Shown: positions 1-11,799 of the stretch, piece by piece
How the letters are laid out: each line of letters begins with the position of its first letter
Numbering within the stretch: position 1 is the stretch's first letter
Program-made: the position numbers and the translations under genes
Source of the DNA: Sphingopyxis panaciterrae
GTDB lineage: Bacteria > Pseudomonadota > Alphaproteobacteria > Sphingomonadales > Sphingomonadaceae
DNA: 64,000 nucleotides
Assembly: GCF_011762125.1 (NCBI RefSeq)
Contig: NZ_JAASQN010000002.1
Location: 124,001-188,000, forward strand
Reading direction: 5' to 3'
Notes under the pieces: generated by a model
Told to the model about the DNA's origin: nothing
Databases searched by the model: none
The model's input: only the letters and a program-made list of their open reading frames with translations

Positions 1-20
1 ACATCGATCGCGAGCAGCAT
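1..20 (-). CDS. coaX: Type III pantothenate kinase, N-terminal fragment
   Basis: Only the first six codons and part of a seventh lie in the window. They read MLLAID(V), which matches the characteristic N-terminus of type III pantothenate kinases, the ATP-dependent first step of CoA synthesis. The ATG lies one base after the birA stop, so it is the next gene of the same minus-strand transcript. birA followed by coaX downstream of nuoN is a common alphaproteobacterial order, which supports the call. The rest of the gene is outside the window. Confidence 0.7.
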
Positions 21-21
21 C

Positions 22-750
22 CTAATTCCCCTCTTCGACCGGACGCCGCAACTCGACGTCGCCCGCGTGGACAAGCATGGTCTCCCCACCCTCGCGGCGC
101 AAGCGCAGCGCGCCGTCGGGGGCGAGGCCGTCGAAAAAGCCGTCGATACCCTGTTCGGATACGCGAAGCGGTGTGCCGGCGGGGTGCGCTTGCGACAGCC
201 AGGCGCGGATGATCGATCCGATGCCTTCCTGTCGCCAGGTCCACAGCGCGTCGATCATCGCGATCGCAAGCGCCTCGGCAAAGCGATCGCGGTCGATCGC
301 GGCACCGTTGGCGGCCAATGTCGCGGTCGGACGGTCGGGCAGTTCGGGGGCGGCGACCAAATTGACCCCCATCCCGATCACCACGGCGTTGCCCGTCCGC
401 TCCATCAAGATGCCCGCGCATTTGGCGCCGCCCACGAGCAGGTCGTTCGGCCATTTGAGCTGGGCATCGAGACCGGGGGCCAGCGCCGCGACCGCCTTCG
501 CGAGCGCGACCCCGGCGACGAGCGCGAGCGTCGCGGCTGATGGATCGGCGGCGGTCAGGTGGACGACGGTCGAGCCCATGAAATTGCCCTGCCCGTCGTT
601 CCAGCCGCGCCCGAGGCGCCCGCGCCCGGCGGTCTGGCGGTCGGCGACTAGCCAATGGCTCTCGCCGACATGCTCGCCGCTGGCCAGCCGCGCCAGCAGG
701 TCGGCGTTGGTCGAACCTGTCCGCGCTACCCGCTCTATCGGCGGTATCAG
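22..750 (-). CDS. birA: Biotin--[acetyl-CoA-carboxylase] ligase
   Basis: Attaches biotin to the acetyl-CoA carboxylase carrier protein in the cytoplasm. The protein has the BirA/LplA fold signatures: TGSTN near the N-terminus, the biotin-binding GRGRLGRGW loop, KWPNDLLV, and the GIGVN-like stretch GMGVNL. There is no N-terminal helix-turn-helix, so it is a pure ligase and not a repressor of the E. coli type. The start is uncertain: the family's N-terminus begins at [14 protein letters not shown], and no ATG or GTG is available there. The CTG at 750 (about 242 aa), overlapping the nuoN stop, is the best-fitting position; a GTG at 825 inside nuoN would add 25 residues. Translation is probably coupled to nuoN. 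Confidence 0.85.
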   Translation of the reverse strand: MIPPIERVARTGSTNADLLARLASGEHVGESHWLVADRQTAGRGRLGRGWNDGQGNFMGSTVVHLTAADPSAATLALVAGVALAKAVAALAPGLDAQLKWPNDLLVGGAKCAGILMERTGNAVVIGMGVNLVAAPELPDRPTATLAANGAAIDRDRFAEALAIAMIDALWTWRQEGIGSIIRAWLSQAHPAGTPLRVSEQGIDGFFDGLAPDGALRLRREGGETMLVHAGDVELRRPVEEGN

Positions 751-2177
751 AACAGCACCGACGCGGCGCTCGCCGAAGCGATCGCGAGCATGGGAATGAA
801 CAGGTAGCCGATCACCGACAGCCACAGCGCGCTTACGGTGACGAGCGTGCCTTCGACAGCGTTGCCGCCGCCCGTCACCTCGACGTCCGACTTGTCGTCG
901 AAATACATCGTCTTGATGATCGCGATATAATAGAAAGCACCAATCACCGAGGCGACGATACCCGCGACCGCGAGCGGCACGAGGTTCGCGTTCACCGCGG
1001 CTTCGAACACCAGATATTTCGGCCAGAAGCCGAACAGCGGCGGGATGCCGGCAAGGCTGAACAGGAACACCGCCATCGCCGCCGCAAGGCCGGGGCGACG
1101 CTGCGACAAGCCGGCAAGCGCTGCTATGCTTTCGACCTGGTTGCCCGCCGGATCGCGCAGTTGCAGGACGACGAGGAATGCGCCGAGCGTCGTCACCATA
1201 TAGACGAGCAGATAGGTCAGCACCGCTTCGACCCCCTGCTGCGTTCCGGCAGCGAGGCCGACGAGCATGAAGCCGACGTTGTTGATCGACGAATAGGCGA
1301 GCAGGCGCTTGATATTCTTCTGCCCGATCGCGCCGACCGCGCCGAGGATGATCGATGCGAGCGACAGGAAGATGATGATCTGCTGCCACGCGCCGACCGC
1401 GGGGCCCATCGCGTCGATGACGACGCGTGTCATCAGCGCCATTGCCGCCACTTTGGGCGCGCTGGCGAAGAAGGTCGTGACCGGGGTCGGCGCGCCTTCA
1501 TAAACGTCAGGGGTCCACATATGGAACGGCACGGCGCTGATCTTGAAGCCGAGCCCTGCGAGCACGAAAACGATACCGAAGATCAGCCCGATATTCATCT
1601 CGCCGCCCATCCGCGCCGCGATGCCCGCGAAATCGGTTGTACCGGTAAAGCCGTAGAGCAGCGAGATGCCGTAGAGCAGCATGCCCGAGGCGAGCGCACC
1701 GAGGACGAAATATTTGAGGCCGGCTTCGCTCGACCGCTCGTCGGTGCGCATGAAGCTCGCGAGGACATAGGCGGCAAGGCTGTTGAGCTCGAGGCCGACA
1801 TAGAGCGTCATCAGGTCGCGCGACGACGCCATGATGCCCATGCCGAGCGCCGCGAACAGGATCAACACCGGATATTCGGCGCGCATGCCACCGGTGAAGA
1901 AGCGCGGCGCAACGAGGATGCAGACAAAGCTCGCCGCATAGATCAGCAGCTTCGCAAAGCCGCCGAAACCATCGACCGACAAAGTACCCGAGAAGACGGT
2001 CGCATCGACGCCGAACAACGCGATAACGGCCGCCGCAGCCGCGGCCAGCGTCAGCAGTGCGCTGAGCTGATACAGTCCGACCTGCCGGTCACCGGCGAAG
2101 GTGCCCAGCATCAGCGTGATCAGCCCGCCGATCGTCAGGATCAGCTCGGGCCAGATGAGGGCGAGATCGGCGCTCAT
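747..2177 (-). CDS. nuoN: NADH-quinone oxidoreductase subunit N
   Basis: Antiporter-like proton-pumping membrane subunit of respiratory complex I, 476 aa with about 14 hydrophobic segments. It shows the proton-antiporter family core, including the glutamate in the [13 protein letters not shown] helix and a lysine in the stretch [19 protein letters not shown]. It is the last nuo gene; its ATG overlaps the nuoM stop by four bases, indicating translational coupling, and its 3' end overlaps the start of birA. Length is normal for the family. Confidence 0.97.
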   Translation of the reverse strand: MSADLALIWPELILTIGGLITLMLGTFAGDRQVGLYQLSALLTLAAAAAAVIALFGVDATVFSGTLSVDGFGGFAKLLIYAASFVCILVAPRFFTGGMRAEYPVLILFAALGMGIMASSRDLMTLYVGLELNSLAAYVLASFMRTDERSSEAGLKYFVLGALASGMLLYGISLLYGFTGTTDFAGIAARMGGEMNIGLIFGIVFVLAGLGFKISAVPFHMWTPDVYEGAPTPVTTFFASAPKVAAMALMTRVVIDAMGPAVGAWQQIIIFLSLASIILGAVGAIGQKNIKRLLAYSSINNVGFMLVGLAAGTQQGVEAVLTYLLVYMVTTLGAFLVVLQLRDPAGNQVESIAALAGLSQRRPGLAAAMAVFLFSLAGIPPLFGFWPKYLVFEAAVNANLVPLAVAGIVASVIGAFYYIAIIKTMYFDDKSDVEVTGGGNAVEGTLVTVSALWLSVIGYLFIPMLAIASASAASVLF

Positions 2178-3733
2178 TGGACGCCTCCTGCATGGCTCGG
2201 TCCGTGGGCCGCTTCGCCTTCATGGGCTTTCGCGGCTTTCGGCTTGCCCGCGGCAAGATGCGCGTCGCCCGCGGGCTTCGCCGGGGCGAGGCGGGCGACG
2301 ACCGTGGTCACATCACCGCGCATCGGCGCGAGGAAGCTTTCGGGATAAACGCCCATCCACAATGCCACAGCGGCCAGCGGCGCGAGGATCACCCATTCGC
2401 GCGGGTTCAGATCGGCCATCGCCTTCACATCGTCCTTGGTCAGTTCGCCGAACACGACGCGGCGGTAGAGATAGAGCATATAGGCGGCACCGAGGATGAT
2501 GCCGGTGGTGCAGACGAACGCCACGACGCTCGACGCCTCATAGATGCCGAGCAGGCTCAGGAATTCGCCGACGAAGCCGCTGGTGCCGGGGAGGCCGATC
2601 GACGCCATGGTGAACAGCATGAAGAACAGCGCATAGGCCGGCATGTTGACCGCAAGGCCGCCGTAACGGTCGATCTCGCGCGTGTGGAGCCGGTCGTAGA
2701 TCACGCCGACGCAGAAGAAGAGCGCGGCCGAGACAACACCATGGCTGAGCATGATGATCAGCGCGCCTTCGATCCCCTGCTGGTTGAACGCGAACAAACC
2801 CGCGGTGACGATCGCCATATGCGCGACCGACGAGTAAGCGATCAGCTTCTTCATGTCGCTTTGCACCAGCGCGACGAGGCTGGTGTAGACCACCGCGACC
2901 ATCGACAGGCCAAAGACGATCCACATCAGCTGCGCCGAGGCGTCGGGAAACATCGGCATCATGAAGCGCAGGAAGCCATAGGCGCCAAGCTTCAGCAGCA
3001 CGCCCGCCAGGATCATCGAACCCGCGGTCGGCGCCTGGACGTGCGCGTCGGGAAGCCAGGTGTGGACGGGCCACATCGGCATCTTGACTGCGAGGCTGGC
3101 AAAGAAGGCCAGCCACAGCCACGTCTGCATTTCGGGCGGAAAATTATAGGCGAGCAGGGTCGGGATGTCGGTCGTACCCGCTTCGCGGATCATCGCGATC
3201 ATCGCGATCAGCATCAGCACCGATCCGAGCAGCGTGTAGAGGAAGAATTTGAACGCCGCATAGATGCGGTTCGCGCCGCCCCAGATGCCGATGATGAAAT
3301 ACATCGGGATCAGGCCGGCTTCGAAGAAGATGTAAAAGAGCAGCAGATCCTGCGCGCAGAACACGCCGATCATGATCGTTTCCATGATCAGGAACATCGC
3401 CATGTAGAGGCCGACGCGTTGCTTGATCGCGTCCCAGCTGGCGAGAATGCAGAGCGGCATCAGGAAGACGCTGAGCATGATCAGCATCAGCGCCATGCCG
3501 TCGATGCCGAGCGCCCACTGGAAACGCCCGAACAGGTCGGCGCGCTCGGTGAACTGCCATTGCGCACCGCCGATGTCGAACTGCGCCCACAGCACGCAGC
3601 CGAGGACGAACGTCACCAGCGTCGCACCAAGCGCGATCAGCCGCGCACTGCGGTCACCGGCGAAGATGCAGACGATCGCCGCGACCAGCGGGACCGCCAG
3701 CATCAGCGAAAGGATTGGGAACCCGCCGCTCAC
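2174..3733 (-). CDS. nuoM: NADH-quinone oxidoreductase subunit M
   Basis: Second antiporter-like membrane subunit of complex I, 519 aa. Recognisable features are the [18 protein letters not shown] segment with the essential glutamate of TM5, [21 protein letters not shown], and a broken-helix region near [14 protein letters not shown]. The last ~45 residues are a hydrophilic Ala/Lys/His-rich tail. Start and stop each overlap the neighbouring nuoL and nuoN by four bases, so the three pump subunits are made from one coupled message. Confidence 0.97.
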   Translation of the reverse strand: MSGGFPILSLMLAVPLVAAIVCIFAGDRSARLIALGATLVTFVLGCVLWAQFDIGGAQWQFTERADLFGRFQWALGIDGMALMLIMLSVFLMPLCILASWDAIKQRVGLYMAMFLIMETIMIGVFCAQDLLLFYIFFEAGLIPMYFIIGIWGGANRIYAAFKFFLYTLLGSVLMLIAMIAMIREAGTTDIPTLLAYNFPPEMQTWLWLAFFASLAVKMPMWPVHTWLPDAHVQAPTAGSMILAGVLLKLGAYGFLRFMMPMFPDASAQLMWIVFGLSMVAVVYTSLVALVQSDMKKLIAYSSVAHMAIVTAGLFAFNQQGIEGALIIMLSHGVVSAALFFCVGVIYDRLHTREIDRYGGLAVNMPAYALFFMLFTMASIGLPGTSGFVGEFLSLLGIYEASSVVAFVCTTGIILGAAYMLYLYRRVVFGELTKDDVKAMADLNPREWVILAPLAAVALWMGVYPESFLAPMRGDVTTVVARLAPAKPAGDAHLAAGKPKAAKAHEGEAAHGPSHAGGVQ

Positions 3734-5793
3734 AGGAAATTCACCATGGCCCAGCTGGCGAGGCCGACAAGACCGAGCAGCATCACGAACGCATATCCAT
3801 AAACATAACCCGATTGCAGCCGGACCGCGAGACGGGTCCCCCCTTGCACGAGCGCCGCGGCGCCATCGGGACCGAAGCGGTCGATGGTGCCTTCATCCCC
3901 GCGCTTCCAGAAGAAGCGGCCGATCGCGAAGGCGGGCTTCACGAAGAGGAGATGATAGAGCTCGTCGAAATACCATTTGTTGTACAGGAACTGGTGGAGC
4001 AGCTTGAACTGCGCCACGAAGCGCGCCGGCAACGTCGTGTTGCGGATATAGCTGTTCCACGCGAGGAACAGGCCGATCGCCATCGCGGTGAACGGCGTCC
4101 ACTTCACCCAGGTCGGGACTTCGTGCGCGGCGTGCATCAGATGCTCGTCGAACGCGAGGCTGCCCTTCCAGAACGCCATGCCCTCTTCGGGATAGATGAA
4201 CTGATGGTGGAAGGCGATGCCCGCGAACACCGCGCCGATCGACAGCACGACCAGCGGGATCAGCATGCTCAGCGGGCTTTCGTGCGGGTGATAGCCCGCC
4301 GTGCCGTCGCCCTGAACGCCATGGGGCGCGTCGTGGTGGTGCGCGTGCGCATGATCGTGACCCGCATCTTCTTCCGACGGCGCATCGTGATGGTCGCCAT
4401 GCACCGCATGCTGGATATGCTCGCTCTGTTCCCAGCGCGGCTTGCCGTAGAAGGTCAGGAAGACGAGGCGCCACGAATAGAAGCTGGTGAGGAAAGCCAC
4501 GAAAATGCCGACCCAGAAGGCCACGACCCCGCCGCCGCCGCTTGCGAAAGCAGCCTCGAGGATGCCGTCCTTCGAATAGAAGCCGGCGAAACCCGCGACA
4601 CCCGCGATGCCGACGCCGGTGATCGCCAGCGTGCCCAGCATCATCGCCCAATAGGTGATCGGGATCGATTTGCGCAGATTGCCGTAATAACGCATGTCCT
4701 GTTCATGGTGCATCGCGTGGATCACCGAACCGGCGCCGAGGAACAGCAAAGCCTTGAAGAAGGCGTGCGTGAACAGGTGGAACATCGCGGCGCCATAAGC
4801 GCCCGCACCTGCGGCGAAGAACATGTAGCCGAGCTGCGAACAGGTCGAATAGGCGATGACGCGCTTGATGTCCCACTGCGTCGTCGCGACCGTCGCGGCG
4901 AAGAAGCAGGTCGCGGCGCCGACGAACATCACGACGCCCTGTGCGATGGGTGCTGTTTCGAACATCGGCGACAGGCGGCAGACCATGAACACGCCCGCGG
5001 TGACCATCGTCGCGGCGTGGATCAGCGCCGACACCGGGGTCGGGCCTTCCATCGCGTCGGGAAGCCAGGTGTGCAGGCCAAGCTGCGCCGACTTGCCCAT
5101 CGCGCCGATGAACAGCAGCAGACAAAGGATCGTCATCGTGTCGAGACGCATCCCCATGAAAGTGATGGTCGACCCCGCCATGCCCGGCGCGGCCGACAGG
5201 ATCTCGGGGATCGAGACGGTGCCGAAGACGAGGAAGGTGCCGAAGATGCCGAGCATGAAACCAAGGTCGCCGACGCGGTTGACGACGAACGCCTTGATCG
5301 CCGCGGCATTGGCGCTCGGCTTCTTGTACCAGAATCCGATCAGGAGGTATGATGCGAGACCGACGCCCTCCCAGCCGAAGAACATCTGGACCAGATTGTT
5401 CGCGGTCACGAGCATCAGCATCGCGAAGGTGAAGAGCGACAGGTAAGCGAAGAAACGCGGCTGGTCCGGGTCTTCCTCCATATAGCCCCAGCTATAGAGG
5501 TGGACGAGCGCCGACACCGTCGTGATCACGACGAGCATCACCGCGGTCAGCGTATCGACGCGCAGTTCCCAGTTGAACTGGAGCGCACCCGACGAGACCC
5601 AGTGTAGCACCGGCGTCACCGTCGGTTCGCCCGATCCGGTCACGAACGACAGGAAGATCGGCCAGCTCAGCGCACAGCTGGTGAACAGCGCACCCGTCGT
5701 GATGATTTTCGATGGCATATTGCCGATCACGCGCTGGCCAAGGCCTGCGACAAGCGCCGCGAGGAGCGGCAGGAAAACGATCGCCTGGATCAC
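3730..5793 (-). CDS. nuoL: NADH-quinone oxidoreductase subunit L
   Basis: Distal proton pump of complex I with the long lateral helix, 687 aa. Family signatures include [19 protein letters not shown], the [24 protein letters not shown] stretch and the [16 protein letters not shown] segment. Between two C-terminal membrane segments (about residues 455-507) it has a very histidine-rich hydrophilic loop with about 14 His in 50 residues, which is unusual. The gene lies between nuoK (4-base gap) and nuoM (4-base overlap). Confidence 0.97.
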   Translation of the reverse strand: MIQAIVFLPLLAALVAGLGQRVIGNMPSKIITTGALFTSCALSWPIFLSFVTGSGEPTVTPVLHWVSSGALQFNWELRVDTLTAVMLVVITTVSALVHLYSWGYMEEDPDQPRFFAYLSLFTFAMLMLVTANNLVQMFFGWEGVGLASYLLIGFWYKKPSANAAAIKAFVVNRVGDLGFMLGIFGTFLVFGTVSIPEILSAAPGMAGSTITFMGMRLDTMTILCLLLFIGAMGKSAQLGLHTWLPDAMEGPTPVSALIHAATMVTAGVFMVCRLSPMFETAPIAQGVVMFVGAATCFFAATVATTQWDIKRVIAYSTCSQLGYMFFAAGAGAYGAAMFHLFTHAFFKALLFLGAGSVIHAMHHEQDMRYYGNLRKSIPITYWAMMLGTLAITGVGIAGVAGFAGFYSKDGILEAAFASGGGGVVAFWVGIFVAFLTSFYSWRLVFLTFYGKPRWEQSEHIQHAVHGDHHDAPSEEDAGHDHAHAHHHDAPHGVQGDGTAGYHPHESPLSMLIPLVVLSIGAVFAGIAFHHQFIYPEEGMAFWKGSLAFDEHLMHAAHEVPTWVKWTPFTAMAIGLFLAWNSYIRNTTLPARFVAQFKLLHQFLYNKWYFDELYHLLFVKPAFAIGRFFWKRGDEGTIDRFGPDGAAALVQGGTRLAVRLQSGYVYGYAFVMLLGLVGLASWAMVNFL

Positions 5794-5797
5794 CGGT

Positions 5798-6103
5798 TTA
5801 CCCCTTCATCCGGTTGGCATCGTCGACGGCAATGGTGCCGCGGCCGCGGAAGTAAATGACGAGAATGGCGAGACCGATCGCGGCTTCACCCGCGGCAACG
5901 GTCAGCACGAACATCGAGAAGACCTGCCCGACGAGATCGCCGAGCGCGGCGCTGAACGCAACGAGGTTGATGTTCACCGCGAGCAGGATGAGCTCGATCG
6001 CCATCAGGATGACAATGATATTCTTGCGGTTGATGAAGATGCCGAGCACGCCGAGCGTGAACAGCACCGCCGAAACGGCGAGATAATGACCAACCGAAAT
6101 CAC
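5798..6103 (-). CDS. nuoK: NADH-quinone oxidoreductase subunit K
   Basis: Small three-helix membrane subunit of complex I, 101 aa, the usual length. The second helix carries the conserved glutamate in [16 protein letters not shown], and a second glutamate lies in [13 protein letters not shown] in the third helix; both are part of the proton path. Overlaps nuoJ by four bases. Confidence 0.97.
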   Translation of the reverse strand: MISVGHYLAVSAVLFTLGVLGIFINRKNIIVILMAIELILLAVNINLVAFSAALGDLVGQVFSMFVLTVAAGEAAIGLAILVIYFRGRGTIAVDDANRMKG

Positions 6104-6711
6104 AATTCCATCCCCTGCCCGACGCCCGGATCGACGAGGCGCGTCGCGTCCTCGGGACGGCGCCGGTTCTGCGCCGAAATATTCTGGGTCCGCACGCCGC
6201 CGCGCTGGCGGTGGGTGAGCACGATCGCGCCGATCATCGCGACGAGCAGGACGATGCCCGCCGCTTCGAACAGGAAGATGTAGCGCGTGTAGAGCAGCTC
6301 ACCGATCTGCTGGATATTGCTGGTATCGGTCGCCGCCGGCGCCGCGCGCGCCGCGAGGTCGACCCCGCCTGCCTGCCAGGCTCCCACCGCAAACACCAGT
6401 TCGGCGACAAGGATGATCGCGACGAGCGCACCGAGCGGCAGATAGCGCACGAAACCCGCACGCAATTCGGCGAAATCGATGTTGAGCATCATCACGACGA
6501 ACAGGAACAGCACCGCGACCGCGCCGACATAAACGATGACGAGCAGCATCGCGATGAATTCGGCGCCCGCGAGCAGCATCAGCCCCGCCGCGTTGAAGAA
6601 GGCGAGGATCAGCCACATCACGCTGTGGACCGGGTTGCGCGCGAAGATCACCATGGCCGCGGAGGCGATGACGATGGTCGCGAACAGATAGAAGGCAAAG
6701 AGCTGGATCAT
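6100..6711 (-). CDS. nuoJ: NADH-quinone oxidoreductase subunit J
   Basis: Membrane subunit of complex I, 203 aa with five hydrophobic helices. The third helix region [25 protein letters not shown] contains the conserved pi-bulge tyrosine and glycine. The C-terminal ~30 residues are hydrophilic. The start ATG lies 12 bases after the nuoI stop, and the end overlaps nuoK. Confidence 0.97.
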   Translation of the reverse strand: MIQLFAFYLFATIVIASAAMVIFARNPVHSVMWLILAFFNAAGLMLLAGAEFIAMLLVIVYVGAVAVLFLFVVMMLNIDFAELRAGFVRYLPLGALVAIILVAELVFAVGAWQAGGVDLAARAAPAATDTSNIQQIGELLYTRYIFLFEAAGIVLLVAMIGAIVLTHRQRGGVRTQNISAQNRRRPEDATRLVDPGVGQGMEL

Positions 6712-6723
6712 GTGCGCGCGCCC

Positions 6724-7212
6724 TTATCGATAGGGCGCGTCGGCGGCAAGATTCGCCGCGATCGCACGTTCCCATTTGTCGCCGTTGGCGAGCAGCTTGG
6801 CCTTGTCATAGAGCAGTTCCTCGCGCGTTTCGGTCGCGAATTCGAAGTTCGGCCCCTCGACCACCGCATCGACCGGGCACGCTTCCTGACAGAAGCCGCA
6901 ATAGATGCACTTGGTCATGTCGATGTCGTAGCGCGTCGTGCGGCGCGAACCGTCGTCACGCGGCTCGGCCTCGATCGTGATCGCCTGCGCCGGGCAAACC
7001 GCTTCGCACAGCTTGCACGCGATGCAGCGTTCCTCGCCGTTCGGATAGCGGCGCAGCGCATGTTCACCGCGGAAGCGGGGCGACAGCGGGTTCTTTTCGA
7101 ACGGATAGTTGATCGTCGCCTTCGGCTTCCAGAAATATTTGAACGTGAGGGCGTGCGCCTTCACAAACTCCCACAAGGTAAAGCTTTTGATGAGGTGGGC
7201 AATGGTACTCAT
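6724..7212 (-). CDS. nuoI: NADH-quinone oxidoreductase subunit I (2 x 4Fe-4S)
   Basis: Peripheral-arm ferredoxin-like subunit that carries clusters N6a and N6b of complex I, 162 aa. Two complete 4Fe-4S motifs are visible, [12 protein letters not shown] and [12 protein letters not shown], spaced as in the family. The N-terminus has the amphipathic membrane-docking segment and the [17 protein letters not shown] stretch typical of alphaproteobacterial and mitochondrial (TYKY) homologues. Overlaps nuoH by four bases. Confidence 0.97.
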   Translation of the reverse strand: MSTIAHLIKSFTLWEFVKAHALTFKYFWKPKATINYPFEKNPLSPRFRGEHALRRYPNGEERCIACKLCEAVCPAQAITIEAEPRDDGSRRTTRYDIDMTKCIYCGFCQEACPVDAVVEGPNFEFATETREELLYDKAKLLANGDKWERAIAANLAADAPYR

Positions 7213-8252
7213 GAATACCTCGTCAGCATCAGATAGCCGGAGATCAGGAAGATCCAGAGAAGCGAGATCGGCAGGAAGACCTTCCAGCCCAGCCGCATCA
7301 ACTGATCATAGCGGTAGCGCGGGACGGTCGCCTTGACCCAGCTGAAGATGAAGAAAAACAGCAGGATCTTCGCGAACAGCCAGATGATGCCGGGGACCAC
7401 ATAGAGCGGCGCCCAATCGAGCGGTGGCAGCCAGCCGCCCCAGAACAGGATCGCGTTGAGCGTGCACATCAACAGCACGTTCGCATATTCGCCGAGCCAG
7501 AAGAGCGCGAAGCTCATCGACGAATATTCGGTCTGATAGCCCGCGACGAGCTCGCTTTCGGCTTCGGTCAGATCGAACGGCGCGCGCGCGGTTTCGGCGA
7601 GCGACGAGATCAGGAACATCACCGCGAGCGGGAAGAGCAGCAGGTTGAAGCCGAAGGCGTTGACGATGCCGAGACCATGGCCGATCTGCGCTTTCACAAT
7701 CTCGTTCATGTTGAAGCTGTCGGCGAACAGCACGACGCCGATCAGGATGAAGCCGATCGAGACTTCATAGCTGATCATCTGCGCCGAGGCGCGCATCGCC
7801 GAGAAGAAAGGATATTTCGAGTTCGACGCCCAGCCCGACAGGATCACGCCATAGACGCCGAGCGACGAGATCGCGAGGATGTAGAGCAATCCGACATTGA
7901 TGTCGGCGAGCACCGCGCCCGAATTGAACGGGATCACCGCCCACGCCATCAACGCGACGGTAAAGGTGATGATCGGCGCGATCAGGAACAGCCCGCGGTT
8001 CGCTGACGTCGGGATGATCGTTTCCTGCAGGAACACTTTCAAACCATCAGCGAAGCTCTGCAGCAGGCCGAAGGGGCCGACGACGTTCGGACCACGGCGC
8101 AGCGCGATCGCCGCCCAGATCTTGCGGTCGGCATAGATGATCATCGCGACGCTGAGCATCAGCGGCAGCGCGATGAGCAGGATGCCGCAAATCGTCGCGA
8201 CGCCCCATGCCCAGGTCGGGTCCATGCCCCAGGAAATGAAAGTCTCGGTCAT
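7209..8252 (-). CDS. nuoH: NADH-quinone oxidoreductase subunit H
   Basis: Membrane subunit at the quinone-chamber junction of complex I, about 347 aa, eight helices. Conserved stretches include [19 protein letters not shown] and [14 protein letters not shown], the acidic loop of the quinone path. I place the start at the ATG at 8252 because homologues begin near there and because it overlaps the stop of the preceding small gene (ATGA). An upstream in-frame ATG at 8279 would lie inside that small gene. Confidence 0.96.
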   Translation of the reverse strand: MTETFISWGMDPTWAWGVATICGILLIALPLMLSVAMIIYADRKIWAAIALRRGPNVVGPFGLLQSFADGLKVFLQETIIPTSANRGLFLIAPIITFTVALMAWAVIPFNSGAVLADINVGLLYILAISSLGVYGVILSGWASNSKYPFFSAMRASAQMISYEVSIGFILIGVVLFADSFNMNEIVKAQIGHGLGIVNAFGFNLLLFPLAVMFLISSLAETARAPFDLTEAESELVAGYQTEYSSMSFALFWLGEYANVLLMCTLNAILFWGGWLPPLDWAPLYVVPGIIWLFAKILLFFFIFSWVKATVPRYRYDQLMRLGWKVFLPISLLWIFLISGYLMLTRYS

Positions 8253-8386
8253 TGCCCGGCTCCGTCCTGGTTCCGCCAATTGTTATGCGGGCCGGGCCTT
8301 TTCGACTTGCGCGGGTTGAAGCCGCGCCACACCGAATAGCCCATTCCGACCAGCAACACGCTGGCGATGGCATGTGCGGGAGTCAT
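8249..8386 (-). CDS. Small single-helix membrane protein coupled between nuoG and nuoH
   Basis: A 45-residue frame not belonging to a standard nuo subunit. Its ATG overlaps the nuoG stop (ATGA) and its TGA overlaps the nuoH ATG (ATGA), so it fills the gap between the two genes exactly. It starts [20 protein letters not shown], a single predicted membrane helix, followed by a basic tail ([20 protein letters not shown]). The double overlap is strong evidence for translation. I do not recognise the family; an accessory or assembly factor of complex I is an inference from position only. Confidence 0.72.
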   Translation of the reverse strand: MTPAHAIASVLLVGMGYSVWRGFNPRKSKRPGPHNNWRNQDGAGQ

Positions 8387-10394
8387 TCTGCGGCCTCCGC
8401 GAAATCGGCGCCATGGATCAGTTCTTGCGAGCAGCGCTGCATCGTCGGCGACGCGCGGCAGATGGCGTTGGTGAGGTAGAAATCCTTGATCGGCGACGGG
8501 ATCGCGCGCGCTTCGGGCTTTGCGGGCAGCTTGGGTACCGTCCAGCCATAGTCGGCGATGCCTTCGACGCCGAGCGCGGGCACCGCCGCGATCATCGCCG
8601 CGCGGCACGCGTCAAAGCTGTCGAAGCCGAGCGTCACGCCAAGCGCATCGGCGAGCGCGCGGAAGATGCTCCAGTCCTCGCGCGCGTCACCCGGCGCGAA
8701 CACCGCCTTCTCGCTACGCTGGACGCGGCCTTCGGTGTTGACCGTCGTGAAGTCCTTTTCGGTCCACGCCGCAGCCGGCAGGATGACGTCGGCGGCATGC
8801 GCGCCCTTGTCGCCATGATGGCCGACATAGACTTTGAACGTGTCCGGAAGCGCCGCAAAATCCACCTCGTCGGCGCCGAGGAAGAAAGCGAGCTTCGGCT
8901 TCGCCACGACGACATCCTTGATCCCGCCCGGCAGGCCGTAGCCGAGCATCAGCGACCCCATGCGCGCGGCCGAGAAATGCACGACATTATAGCCGTTCCA
9001 GCCATCCTTGATCGCGTTCACCGACTTGGCGAGCGCGAGGCCCGCGCCGTGGACGCCGGGCACCGACAAAGCGCCGCCGCCGAAGACCAGCATCGGCCGT
9101 TCGGCGCCCTTCAGCGCGTCCGTCACATGCGCGGGCAGCTTCGACACGAGCGAAGCGTCGTCGCCGAGCCAATCGGCCTTGTACGTGAGGTCCGCTTCGG
9201 GGCCGATGGCGAAAACCTTCGCGCCCTTCTTCCACACCGCCTTGCGGACGCGCGTGTTGATCAGCGGCGCTTCCCAGCGCAGGTTCGTGCCGACGAGCAG
9301 GATCACGTCGGCGTTCTCGGCCTCGGCGATCCCGGTGTTGAAATTGACCGCCGACAGGCTGGTGACGTCATAGTCGAGCCCGGTCTGGCGTCCTTCGAGC
9401 AGGCTGCCGCCGAGCGCGTTCACCAGCGTCTTGGCTGCAAACATCGTCTCGCAATCGGCAAGATCGCCAGCGATCGCGGCAACCGACGAACCAGCGTTCA
9501 CCGCCTTGATCGCGGCAAAGGCTTCGGCCCAGCTTGCGGGCTGGAGCGCGCCGTTCACGCGGACATAGGGCTGGTCGAGGCGGCGACGGGTCAGCCCGTC
9601 GACATGGTGGCGCGTCTTGTCGTTCGCCCATTCCTCGTTCACGTCGTCGTTGACGCGCGGGAGCACGCGCAGGACCTGACGGCCCCGCGCGTCGATGCGC
9701 ACATTGGTGCCGACCGCGTCCATCATGTCGATGCCGAGCGTCTTGGTCAGTTCCCACGGCCGCGCTTCGAAGGCATAGGGCTTGCTGGTCAGGGCGCCGA
9801 CGGGGCAAAGATCGACGATGTTGCCCGACAATTCGCTGCCCACCGCGCGTTCGAGGTAGGAGGTGATCTGCATATTCTCGCCGCGATAGATCGCGCCGAC
9901 ATCCTCGACGCCCGCGACTTCCTCCGCAAAGCGGACGCAGCGCGTGCACTGAATGCAGCGGGTCATCACCGTCTTGACGATCGGACCCATATATTTCTCG
10001 GTGACCGCGCGCTTGTTCTCGTCATAGCGCGTCGCGCCGCGGCCATAGGCGACCGATTGGTCCTGAAGGTCGCATTCGCCACCCTGATCGCAGATCGGGC
10101 AGTCGAGCGGGTGGTTGATGAGCAGGAACTCCATCACCCCTTCGCGCGCCTTCTTCACCATCGGGCTGTCGGTCTTGATCACCTGCCCCTCGGCAGTCGG
10201 CAGCGCGCACGACGCCTGCGGCTTCGGCGGTCCGGGTGCGACCTCGACGAGGCACATACGGCAATTGCCGGCGATCGACAGGCGTTCATGGTAGCAGAAG
10301 CGCGGAATTTCCTTCCCCGCCATCTCACACGCCTGCAGCACGGTCGCGCCCTGCGGGACGTCGAGTTCTACGCCATCTACGGTAACTTTAGGCA

Positions 10395-10395
<1 letters not shown>
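8383..10395 (-). CDS. nuoG: NADH-quinone oxidoreductase subunit G
   Basis: Largest peripheral-arm subunit of complex I, 670 aa. The N-terminal 2Fe-2S ferredoxin domain has CYHERLSIAGNCRMCLVEV; next come the N4/N5 cluster motifs including CPICDQGGECDLQD and CIQCTRCVRFAEEVAG. The rest is a molybdopterin-oxidoreductase-like domain without cofactor function. The length matches the short alphaproteobacterial/mitochondrial (75 kDa) form and not the ~900-residue E. coli form. The start at 10395 (MPKVTVDG) overlaps the nuoF stop by one base (TAATG). Confidence 0.97.
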
Positions 10396-11687
<1,292 letters not shown>

Positions 11688-11703
11688 GCACCCTCTCCCA
11701 CAT

Positions 11704-11776
11704 CGTCACCCCGGACTTGATCCGGGGTCCACGACTTCAACGCTGCGGTGGATGCCGGATCAAGTCCGGCATGACG
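11704..11776. repeat. Palindromic intergenic repeat, family A (short copy)
   Basis: Two palindromes face each other here: CCCCGGACTTGATCCGGGG and GCCGGATCAAGTCCGGC, bounded by CGTCA/TGACG. It sits in the 112-base nuoE-nuoF gap. The same core appears at 20479, 46598 and 60754. The RNA would fold into strong hairpins within the nuo message. Confidence 0.85.
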
Positions 11777-11799
11777 AAGGAATGAGGTGCTGGTCATGT

